38,839 bases of DNA from the IMG/VR virus record IMGVR_UViG_3300028146_000022, positions 1 to 38,839 of that record, one strand, 5' to 3'. A program made the position numbers and the translations under genes. The first letter of the stretch is position 1. Each line of letters opens with the position of its first letter. Of this stretch, positions 1 through 5,243 are shown piece by piece. The notes beneath the pieces are model-generated. The model made no database searches. It was not told where the DNA came from and was given only the letters and a program-made list of their open reading frames with translations. The DNA is from a virus.

Positions 1-8
1 GTAAGTGA
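1..8. repeat. Terminal 8-bp direct repeat, left copy
   Basis: The first eight bases, GTAAGTGA, are identical to the last eight at 38832-38839. Collapsing the two copies keeps a minus-strand reading frame open across the join. The repeat is therefore best read as the overlap left when a circular molecule was linearised in assembly. A chance match or a short true terminal repeat is the alternative. Confidence 0.75.
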
Positions 9-74
9 AACGACCACATATAGCGCCCCAAAAATGCCGATAATCCACCAGAAAGCTTTGCGATCTTCATGCAT
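1..74 (-). CDS. Small single-pass membrane protein, 5' part (continues at 38702-38839)
   Basis: The ATG at 74 opens a frame beginning MHEDRKAF, followed by a hydrophobic stretch of about 18 residues rich in I, G, V and F. The frame runs off position 1. Joined to the window end with the 8-bp overlap counted once, it continues to a stop at 38702-38704, giving 67 residues with one N-terminal membrane segment and a charged, cysteine-containing tail. The start overlaps the end of the upstream minus gene (stop at 67-69), typical of the tight early operon. The family is not recognised; function is unknown. Confidence 0.6.
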   Translation of the reverse strand, partial: MHEDRKAFWWIIGIFGALYVVVSL

Positions 75-228
75 TTTTCATGGCACCTTCTATAGACTTT
101 ACCGACACCCTCAGCATTTTACCCCACGGCAATTTAATGTCGTATAGGGATTCATCGCTGTATCGTTGAGCGCGCGTGGCACCGATAATAGTGCCACGCA
201 AAACCGGCTCATTTTTTACCATTATCAC
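67..228 (-). CDS. Small conserved-looking hypothetical protein (53 aa)
   Basis: A longer frame from 276 exists, but the AGGAGG at 235-240 sits 6 nt before the GTG at 228, so this start is preferred; an ATG two codons later at 222 is also possible. The upstream 57-aa gene ends at 209, overlapping it. The product begins IMVKNEPVLRGTIIGATRA and has the look of a small beta-strand-rich domain with a basic C-terminal half. It belongs to the exonuclease operon. No family is recognised and no function can be assigned. Confidence 0.55.
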   Translation of the reverse strand: MIMVKNEPVLRGTIIGATRAQRYSDESLYDIKLPWGKMLRVSVKSIEGAMKNA

Positions 229-382
229 GCTCGTCCTCCTTAAGCTTTGCATCGCATTCTGCAACATCCTTTTCATGCAATTCGCATGAGGTATGATAGC
301 GATCCGACAAGCGCTTCAAAAATCCGAGCGCTCTGTTGCGTCTAGCGGTGTAGTAGGCTTTTTCTGCGGTAGAAAGCGTCAT
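209..382 (-). CDS. Small charged hypothetical protein (57 aa)
   Basis: The frame starts with ATG at 382 after an AGGAG at about 8 nt. Its start overlaps the exonuclease stop as ATGA. It begins MTLSTAEKAYYTARRNRALG and ends with a lysine/glutamate-rich tail with two cysteines. It is probably helical. Four-base overlap and a good ribosome site support translation in the recombination operon. No function is recognised. Confidence 0.6.
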   Translation of the reverse strand: MTLSTAEKAYYTARRNRALGFLKRLSDRYHTSCELHEKDVAECDAKLKEDERDNGKK

Positions 383-1062
383 ATGTGTATCTCCTGTTCA
401 ATTTTACGTTCAGTCGGCACCAAGCGAATTGATTTATCCTCAATTCTTGATTGGTATATATCTAGTCTCATCTGCAGGCGAGCGTGAAATTCCGCTGCTG
501 CCTCCACAATTGCCGCCTGGATAATAGGGTCGGGCAATATGGTTACGGTGAACATGGGCAATCCGCCACAGTAACTTATAAAATCCCAAAACGGCCGCTC
601 GGTCACCAGCATTTCGGTCTGCACCTGCAGCCGGAATTCATCGGGCATAATACCGTCTATAATGGTTTCGATCTGGTATTTCGCCTTGCGAGACTTTATC
701 TGTATGCCGCGATTTTCACCCACCAAACCATCCGGCGAGCAACCGAGCGTAAATCCCCACTTATCGTTAGTGACAAAGCCGCAATCCTTGACTTGACCGT
801 AGTGCTTTTCGTATTCGGTTTTAGCGTATTTTTCATCGTCCAGGCCGCGCAACATATCGTCGCTGCGAAAATTAGGCTCCACATAGCCTGTAATGCGCTG
901 GGCAAGCAGTTCATTGAGATGCCCGCGCGATGTATCGTTTTCGGCATACTCCAATTTTTTCGCCGTAACGATTTTTGATACATCACTGGCGGTCAAAAGC
1001 CCCGCGCGAGCGATATACCATTCCGGGGTTTGCTGTAATAAATCATAATAATAATTAATCAT
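379..1062 (-). CDS. YqaJ/lambda exonuclease-type viral recombinase nuclease
   Basis: This 227-residue protein fits the YqaJ family of PD-(D/E)XK 5'-3' exonucleases, which resect double-strand ends for phage single-strand annealing. The N-terminal segment has the family pattern QQTPEWYIARAGLLTASD (W15, then G-x-T-A-S-D). The catalytic core is SPDG with D111, followed by QIK (Q121, K123) and the helix QVQTEMLV. The usual E of E-x-K is Q here, read directly as CAG at 700-702; Q-x-K variants exist in some nuclease families, so loss of activity is not certain. It lies downstream of a 51-aa gene (8-bp overlap) and upstream of a 57-aa gene (ATGA overlap). Across the circular join a candidate ssDNA-binding or annealing partner follows at 38248-38709. 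Confidence 0.85.
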   Translation of the reverse strand: MINYYYDLLQQTPEWYIARAGLLTASDVSKIVTAKKLEYAENDTSRGHLNELLAQRITGYVEPNFRSDDMLRGLDDEKYAKTEYEKHYGQVKDCGFVTNDKWGFTLGCSPDGLVGENRGIQIKSRKAKYQIETIIDGIMPDEFRLQVQTEMLVTERPFWDFISYCGGLPMFTVTILPDPIIQAAIVEAAAEFHARLQMRLDIYQSRIEDKSIRLVPTERKIEQEIHI

Positions 1063-1210
1063 GATTATGGCCCTTCAAGCGATTTTCTTCTTCGTCTATT
1101 TTTTCTCTCAAAGCATTCAGGTTTTTTAGCTGCTCGTACATATTAGTGGGCTTCAAGCAATCAAATAATGCCTGCCCAAAATCCGACATCAGCCTATCTT
1201 TCTCTTGCAT
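1055..1210 (-). CDS. Small helical acidic protein (51 aa), first gene of the recombination operon
   Basis: ATG at 1210 follows GGAGAG by 5 nt. The product starts MQEKDRLMSDFGQALFDCLK and continues as a charged helix rich in leucine, glutamate and lysine, probably coiled-coil. It overlaps the exonuclease start by 8 bp and lies about 26 bp downstream of a strong divergent promoter. The function is not recognised. Its place at the head of the operon suggests an accessory recombination or regulatory role, by inference only. Confidence 0.6.
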   Translation of the reverse strand: MQEKDRLMSDFGQALFDCLKPTNMYEQLKNLNALREKIDEEENRLKGHNHD

Positions 1211-1221
1211 AAAATCTCTCC

Positions 1222-1250
1222 TTGACATTTCGCACTATATAGCACATGAT
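1222..1250 (+). promoter_or_regulatory. Rightward sigma70-like promoter for the RHH gene
   Basis: A perfect -35 TTGACA at 1222-1227 is 17 bp from a weaker -10 CATGAT at 1245-1250 (4 of 6 matches). The RHH start is 37 bp downstream. It overlaps the leftward promoter on the other strand, so the two transcripts should interfere. Confidence 0.5.
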
Positions 1251-1264
1251 TATTCTATGTCAAG
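1236..1264 (-). promoter_or_regulatory. Leftward early promoter for the exonuclease operon
   Basis: On the minus strand a perfect TTGACA (1264-1259) is 17 bp from TATATA (1241-1236). The -10 is preceded by TGTGC, an extended -10 that belongs to a motif repeated elsewhere in this genome (TGTGCTATA). The first gene starts at 1210. Confidence 0.75.
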
Positions 1265-1286
1265 CACAATCACACAAAAAGGTGTT

Positions 1287-1439
1287 ATGAAAAAACAAGC
1301 TGATAAAACAGAGCATTTTCATGCGTATATTCCATGCCATCTTACCAAGAAATTGCGGGATGAAGCAGAAAAAAACAGCAGAAAGATATCCGCCCAGCTC
1401 AAAATTATTTTAGAAGATCGCTACCAGTTGGCGGAATAG
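1287..1439 (+). CDS. Ribbon-helix-helix (Arc-like) DNA-binding regulator (50 aa)
   Basis: The preferred start is ATG at 1287, after AAAGG; longer in-frame starts at 1146 or 1258 would place coding sequence across the divergent promoters. The 50-residue product has the RHH pattern: a short strand (FHAYIPCHL), helix A (TKKLRDEAEKN) and helix B (SAQLKIILEDRYQ). Such proteins dimerise and insert a beta-ribbon into the major groove, and phage members act like Arc or Mnt repressors. It sits next to two overlapping divergent promoters, so it is a good candidate to control both its own gene and the exonuclease operon. It is short but near the Arc length of 53 residues. Confidence 0.7.
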   Translation: MKKQADKTEHFHAYIPCHLTKKLRDEAEKNSRKISAQLKIILEDRYQLAE

Positions 1440-1444
1440 ATCAT

Positions 1445-1588
1445 ATGATTTTCTGGTGGAAATGGATGGCGCTCGGGTGGTACTGCTGGACGCACAAAGT
1501 CTGGTTTGCCTCTGAGGTAAATCAGCTACGCTATAAGAAGCAGGCGCAGATTATTCCGTTTAAAAAGCGCGTCGCAAATGACCGATGA
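1445..1588 (+). CDS. Tryptophan-rich mini-protein (47 aa)
   Basis: ATG at 1445 opens a 47-residue frame beginning MIFWWKWMALGWYCWTHKVW, strongly enriched in Trp and aromatics, followed by a basic tail. It could lie on or in the inner membrane. It overlaps the next gene by 11 bp and follows the RHH gene by 5 bp, so the three probably form an operon. No clear Shine-Dalgarno is seen. No family is recognised. Confidence 0.45.
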   Translation: MIFWWKWMALGWYCWTHKVWFASEVNQLRYKKQAQIIPFKKRVANDR

Positions 1589-2033
1589 CGACGTAACCGA
1601 GATTGAATGGAAGCTGCAGCAGGCAACCGCTACGTATTTGATGGGCAGTACAGGCGTCCCTATCCCCTTTCATTTCCTTAAATTCCACCATCCGGCGCTA
1701 GAATACCGGGGCGCATCCGAAGGCGCTAAGTACGCCAAGCGCGGCACAACCCCTGGCATCCCCGACTGGCTCCTATGGGGCCCGAACCGCTGGCACGCCA
1801 TGATTGAGCTTAAAGTAGCGGGGCGTCCCTTAAATGCCAACCAGAAGGAAGTGCACCGCTGGGCATTGGAGTACGGTTTCCCGTATGCCATAGCGCACAG
1901 CGTGGCGGAATTCAGGGACATTATCATCGGCTGGGGCTGGAAGTGCCACAACATGGCAGTGCGAGAGCCGGATTACGCGACAAAAGAGCAAAAATACCAA
2001 CGCTATTTCGATATGATGAAGCCATTAAAGTGA
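1578..2033 (+). CDS. VRR-NUC domain nuclease
   Basis: The 151-residue protein matches the VRR-NUC branch of PD-(D/E)XK nucleases. Visible motifs are GTTPGIPDWLL with D63 and MIELKVAG with E77 and K79, followed by the family's L-N-A-N-Q-K-E helix. Phage versions are small stand-alone single-domain enzymes thought to act on branched DNA or Holliday-like junctions in replication and recombination. It shares an operon with the RHH regulator and the Trp-rich mini-protein, and its last 9 bp overlap a convergent minus-strand gene. The complete active-site triad makes an active enzyme likely. Confidence 0.8.
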   Translation: MTDDDVTEIEWKLQQATATYLMGSTGVPIPFHFLKFHHPALEYRGASEGAKYAKRGTTPGIPDWLLWGPNRWHAMIELKVAGRPLNANQKEVHRWALEYGFPYAIAHSVAEFRDIIIGWGWKCHNMAVREPDYATKEQKYQRYFDMMKPLK

Positions 2034-2309
2034 TTTTTTCGTGTCGTATTTCGTGCCCTTTAGTTTATCCATATAGGCGGTTAGTCGCTGCGGATCGCAA
2101 AAAGAGGGCTGCGGTATCTCGAATCTTTTCCCCTTTGGCGATATAACGAAAGCATCAACCGCCTCGCGCGCAGGAAAAAATGGCTGGCGTATATATTTCG
2201 CCACATCTTCGCGCTTGTGAAAGACTATGCGCCCCTCCCAGTGTTTCCATTGCGTTACAATGGTCCAAACACCGGGCTTATAGGGCTTCCCTCTGTAGTC
2301 CTGCAGCAT
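2025..2309 (-). CDS. Hypothetical phage protein (94 aa)
   Basis: The frame begins MLQDYRGKPYKPGVWTIVTQ and is rich in aromatic, Lys and Pro residues; the C-terminus is basic. It ends inside the convergent VRR-NUC gene with a 9-bp overlap and is 4 bp from the RMF-like gene start side. It is the last gene of the leftward unit driven from 3328-3301. No domain is recognised. Confidence 0.6.
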   Translation of the reverse strand: MLQDYRGKPYKPGVWTIVTQWKHWEGRIVFHKREDVAKYIRQPFFPAREAVDAFVISPKGKRFEIPQPSFCDPQRLTAYMDKLKGTKYDTKKSL

Positions 2310-2313
2310 AGCG

Positions 2314-2493
2314 TTAATCGGACTGGATAGGGGTTATGGGTTGCTCTAGTTTCCAGTTCATACCGGCACACCATCCGTCATGCCAGAAGAGGGAGCGCAG
2401 ACTATACCAATCATACGGGCATTGCGCTTTGGAATCTCCGTGAGCGGCTGTTTCGTAACCTTCGCGCCAAGTGGCAGGAAATAGGAAAACCAT
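2314..2493 (-). CDS. Ribosome modulation factor-like protein (59 aa)
   Basis: Start chosen at ATG 2493 because GGAGG lies 4-5 nt upstream; a frame from 2514 reads through that site. Residues 11-45 align almost gap-free with the RMF core known from Escherichia coli: EGY..A..G..SK..CPY......R...W..GW..GM. RMF binds the 30S subunit near the 16S 3' end and drives 100S ribosome dimers in stationary phase; small phage and plasmid relatives exist (the CrpP group). Here it could alter host translation during infection. Function is inferred from the pattern alone, with one extra residue between CPY and GW compared with RMF. It lies in a leftward unit of four small genes. Confidence 0.6.
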   Translation of the reverse strand: MVFLFPATWREGYETAAHGDSKAQCPYDWYSLRSLFWHDGWCAGMNWKLEQPITPIQSD

Positions 2494-2562
2494 AAAACCT
2501 CCATTTCGTAACATAGGGGGGAGACCGTAGCAGTGTGTTACGCCACCGCGACGGCCATAGGG

Positions 2563-2907
2563 TTATGCCCGCTGCATATAGGCGGGCAACCAGTCATTTT
2601 GCAGCAAGACATGAGAATAGCAATATTTCCGTTTGGTTTTTCCAGTGACCGGAAAAGAGCATCTGAATTGCTTGCCAGACGGTGATGTAACTAAATAAGC
2701 GGGCTTACCATTCCATTCGCAAGGTTCAGATGTATAGACGCCTGCTTTAGCCTTCTTAGGCTTCGCCGCGTGCTTCGCCATTGCCGCACGTGCCTGTTGC
2801 TCAATATTCAAAAGCGCTTGCCGGTAGTCTTTTTCGTTAGCAATCGCCATACAAGCGTGCTCGGCGATAAATGATAGGGTTTCTAAAGTAATATTATGCG
2901 TAACCAT
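2563..2907 (-). CDS. Hypothetical basic protein (114 aa)
   Basis: The ATG at 2907 follows AAAGGA by 7 nt. The N-terminal 45 residues are helical (ITLETLSFIAEHACMAIANE), followed by a lysine/alanine linker (KPKKAKAG) and a compact domain starting VYTSEPCEWNGKPAYLVTSP with two cysteines. The layout resembles a helical oligomerisation segment joined to a small beta domain. No family is recognised. Confidence 0.6.
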   Translation of the reverse strand: MVTHNITLETLSFIAEHACMAIANEKDYRQALLNIEQQARAAMAKHAAKPKKAKAGVYTSEPCEWNGKPAYLVTSPSGKQFRCSFPVTGKTKRKYCYSHVLLQNDWLPAYMQRA

Positions 2908-2933
2908 AAAATTATCCTTTCAATGTTTGAGGG

Positions 2934-3254
2934 TTAGGCGGCGTTTCTGGCCAAATACTTTGCGTGGCGCTTTTCGTTATGCGCTTCCATCAAGCGCAAC
3001 GCTGCTAAAACCTGCGCATACATCGGATGCGAAGGCATAACCCGTATCCGGTCTTTTTCAAAATAATCTGTCATGCAATCGCTATCGTTTTCAACGTCGA
3101 AAGTCTCCTGAATATCCTTTGTAAAGCGCGAATACTCACGCGAATAGATTGTTATTGTGCCTTCAGGATGATGTAAGAGCGCACTTGCTGAATAGAAACA
3201 GCGCTGCAATTTACCGTCACCGCCTTTGATGCCGTTATAAAAGAATTTAAGCAT
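2934..3254 (-). CDS. Hypothetical protein (106 aa), first gene of a leftward unit
   Basis: Start placed at ATG 3254 (GGAGTT about 8 nt upstream) rather than the ATG at 3284, which lacks a ribosome site. It begins MLKFFYNGIKGGDGKLQRC and has an acidic middle (DVENDSDCMTDYFEKDRIRV). The promoter at 3328-3301 fires directly into it. No family is recognised; the gene resembles host-takeover early genes only in size and position. Confidence 0.55.
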   Translation of the reverse strand: MLKFFYNGIKGGDGKLQRCFYSASALLHHPEGTITIYSREYSRFTKDIQETFDVENDSDCMTDYFEKDRIRVMPSHPMYAQVLAALRLMEAHNEKRHAKYLARNAA

Positions 3255-3300
3255 GTTCGTAACTCCATGTTGCATGAGCTTCATTGCTCATTACAAACAC

Positions 3301-3328
3301 ACTATAACACAACATAGCACAATGTCAA
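3301..3328 (-). promoter_or_regulatory. Leftward promoter with recurrent TTGTGCTAT motif
   Basis: On the minus strand TTGACA (3328-3323) is 16 bp from TATAGT (3306-3301), with TGT before the -10 as an extended element. The spacer contains TTGTGCTAT, the motif shared with the promoters near 1250, 17525 and 31850. It drives the genes from 3254 leftward. Confidence 0.75.
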
Positions 3329-3379
3329 GCATGTTTTTATTGTGGCATAAAAACACCATAAAAAAGCAATATTGCCACA

Positions 3380-3408
3380 TTGACAGAAATGTAAGCCAGG
3401 AATAAATT
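3380..3408 (+). promoter_or_regulatory. Rightward promoter for the helicase-like gene
   Basis: TTGACA at 3380-3385 is 17 bp from TAAATT at 3403-3408 (4 of 6 matches). The transcript would have a leader of about 95 nt that contains the inverted repeat at 3423-3499. Confidence 0.5.
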
Positions 3409-3422
3409 CAAATAACCGACAG

Positions 3423-3499
3423 CTAGGGGATGATACGGTTCATGATTATTTCCACTTTATTATTTTACGGAGTAGATGCGGCGTAAACCGCTCCCCTAG
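3423..3499 (+). repeat. 8-bp inverted repeat in the leader of the helicase-like gene
   Basis: CTAGGGGA at 3423-3430 is the exact reverse complement of TCCCCTAG at 3492-3499, with 61 nt between that include a small GCGG/CCGC stem. The right arm touches the weak AGGG ribosome site of the GTG start at 3509. Pairing could hide the ribosome site; this is inference. Confidence 0.4.
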
Positions 3500-3508
3500 G
3501 GCGTTGCT

Positions 3509-4636
3509 GTGTCTACTCCACCATTTGTCTGCATGACCGATGCGGCTACACTATCGCCACTTTCCTGCATCTCTGCGTCAAGCTGGGAAGGCAAGGAAAT
3601 TGTACCCCAGGAATGGCTAGTAAAGGGCATGGTCCCTATGTTCACCACCACGGCCTTGGCCGGTGACGGTGGAATAGGCAAAAGCCTACTTGCCATGCAG
3701 CTAATGACTTGCTGCGGCGCTGGTAAGCGATTTTTGAACAAAGATACCCTCCCGTGCGTCTCGTTGGGCCTTTTTTGCGAGGATTACGAGAATCAGCTGC
3801 ATGAGAGGCAAAACAATATCATAGCCCATTACGGCGTAGGATACCCAGAAATCGCTGATGTGCACTATATGCCGAGAGTTGGCGAGGACAACGCCATTGT
3901 AGAGATTAAGTATGACAAGCCCGTTGCGACCGAATTCTTCAAGCAATTCCGCCAAGTGGCACTTGATATCGGCGCGAAGCTAGTGGTAATCGACACTGCC
4001 GCCGACACCTTTGCCGGTAATGAGAACATCCGCGCGCAGGTCCGCGCATACGTTCAATTGCTCAATGGCTTGGCGAACGAGCTACAGGGGGCGGTTGTAT
4101 TATTGATGCACCCGAGCTTGTCGGGCCTGGGCTCCGGCTCCGGCACCTCCGGCAGCACGGCTTGGAACAATAGCGTGCGCTCACGGTGGTATTTAGAGAA
4201 GGACCACTCCGAGGAAGCGGATGATAACGTTAGGATTTTGTCACATAAGAAGTCGAATTATTCGGCCGCTGAATCGGGGGGTATTGAGCTATTATGGAAA
4301 GAAGGCGCATTTGAACTTAAGCTGGATGAGAATAGCTTCATGAAAAAACTCGAAATGACCAGAATTAAGAAGGAATGTCTTGACCTTATCGAGCACCTCT
4401 ACAGCCAAAACATCCCATTGTCGATTTACGAGCAAGCCAGGAATTACGCCCCCCGCAAGCTCCGAGAAAAGTTTAGAGTGAAGCCCAGCCTGCAAGATAT
4501 TAAAACCTGCATAGAACAAATGCTTGATGAAAAAACCCTCGTTAACGTCCACCACGGAGCCCCCAGCCGCATGCAATTCTGCCTCCGCGATGCAACTGCC
4601 TACGATGTCCCTACGATGTCCCCGACAAGCGATTGA
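3509..4636 (+). CDS. RepA-like/AAA_25 RecA-fold ATPase, putative replicative helicase or loader
   Basis: A TAG just upstream limits the start to GTG 3509 (or ATG 3533). The 375-residue protein has Walker A GDGGIGKS at residues 52-59 and Walker B KLVVIDT ending at D162. A segment rich in Gly, Ser and Thr (SGLGSGSGTSGSTAWNNSVR) follows, typical of the RSF1010 RepA / AAA_25 group, where it carries sensor and DNA-loop residues. These proteins are hexameric DNA helicases or related ATPases in plasmid and phage replication. The last 100 residues form a helical extension. No DNA polymerase or primase is recognised in the window, so the phage probably recruits the host replisome, and this protein next to the AT-rich region is the best initiation candidate. 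Confidence 0.8.
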   Translation: MSTPPFVCMTDAATLSPLSCISASSWEGKEIVPQEWLVKGMVPMFTTTALAGDGGIGKSLLAMQLMTCCGAGKRFLNKDTLPCVSLGLFCEDYENQLHERQNNIIAHYGVGYPEIADVHYMPRVGEDNAIVEIKYDKPVATEFFKQFRQVALDIGAKLVVIDTAADTFAGNENIRAQVRAYVQLLNGLANELQGAVVLLMHPSLSGLGSGSGTSGSTAWNNSVRSRWYLEKDHSEEADDNVRILSHKKSNYSAAESGGIELLWKEGAFELKLDENSFMKKLEMTRIKKECLDLIEHLYSQNIPLSIYEQARNYAPRKLREKFRVKPSLQDIKTCIEQMLDEKTLVNVHHGAPSRMQFCLRDATAYDVPTMSPTSD

Positions 4637-4727
4637 TATGCATAAATACACGTGTTTTTGAAAAACCTACCGTGGTGTTAAATAAGCACCTGATTTATAT
4701 AAATTCTCAACTACCTATGTGTACCCC

Positions 4728-4748
4728 TATATATATATATATATATAT
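4728..4748. repeat. Pure TA dinucleotide tract (21 nt)
   Basis: Ten TA units plus one T run without interruption. The tract would melt easily, like a DNA unwinding element. Confidence 0.9.
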
Positions 4749-5002
4749 CCACTTGGGGCGATGGATAATATATCTATACATATAGTCTCCCCCGTAGCCC
4801 CCTCGCAAAGAGAGAATATGGGGGAATAACTATACAGGCCAATGGTATAGGGCTATAAATGGGGAGTGCAGAATATAGCAACATCTTGATTTTAAAGGAT
4901 AGTCAGTGGCATGCGGGGAAGGAAGGGGAGAGGTGTAGTTTTAATTCTACCCACAGTAGTAATGAATAAATGCTAAAAAATAGGATAAATCAAAATTAAA
5001 CA

Positions 5003-5131
5003 GCGCCGCGATGCGGTCCATTTTTGTGCTTTCAATGGCGTAAAATAGTTATGCTATTGATGTATATGTATACATAAGATTACCCTATGTATTGATGAGT
5101 TGTTGTTCGGTGGATTCTTGCCGCGCCGCGA
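5003..5131 (+). repeat. 11-bp direct repeat GCGCCGCGATG, two copies
   Basis: Exact copies lie at 5003-5013 and 5121-5131, 118 bp apart, upstream of the terminase gene. They may be terminase or initiator recognition sites; the sequence alone cannot decide. Confidence 0.5.
5064..5076. promoter_or_regulatory. Palindromic candidate operator ATATGTATACATA
   Basis: It contains the perfect 12-bp palindrome TATGTATACATA (5065-5076). A copy with one difference lies at 36600-36612, just upstream of the promoter of the HTH-containing early unit. A shared regulator is plausible. Confidence 0.4.
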
Positions 5132-5243
5132 TGAAATTTCCCCGCGCCGCCGGGGTTCTGGCCCGCGATTGCGTTGGCAACCCCACATTCGACAAAAAAA
5201 ATTTTTCTGCCCATTTTTTCCCAAGCCTGCTAAACTATTCCTG

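Larger units (their letters stand above)
4637..5243. other. 607-bp non-coding control region; candidate origin and/or packaging site
   Basis: No convincing gene is present. The left two thirds are AT-rich and hold a 21-base pure TA tract (4728-4748), a CTATA-CA-TATAG palindrome near 4775 and a purine tract near 4914-4933. The right third is GC-rich with an 11-bp direct repeat GCGCCGCGATG (5003-5013, 5121-5131) and a hairpin CCCCG/CGGGG at 5138-5153. It lies between the replication ATPase and the large terminase, where origins and pac/cos sites are often found. The function is inference. Confidence 0.55.

Noticed and set aside
1-8. Terminal repeat as cohesive or redundant phage ends
   Set aside because: An open reading frame continues when the copies are collapsed, which favours an arbitrary cut of a circular assembly.
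1146-1286. N-terminal extension of the RHH frame
   Set aside because: It runs opposite a real small gene and across both divergent promoters; the 50-aa start at 1287 fits the RHH family length.
3496-3741. Minus-strand open frame opposite the helicase-like gene
   Set aside because: Antisense to the Walker A region, without a ribosome site or recognisable domain.
4728-4748. TA tract as a terminator
   Set aside because: It has no GC-rich stem with a T-run and can only form a weak self-complementary loop.
5100-5243. Upstream extension of the terminase reading frame
   Set aside because: It starts at TTG without a ribosome site, encodes basic low-complexity sequence and covers the direct repeat and hairpin. 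The zinc-finger start at 5244 makes a sensible domain boundary.
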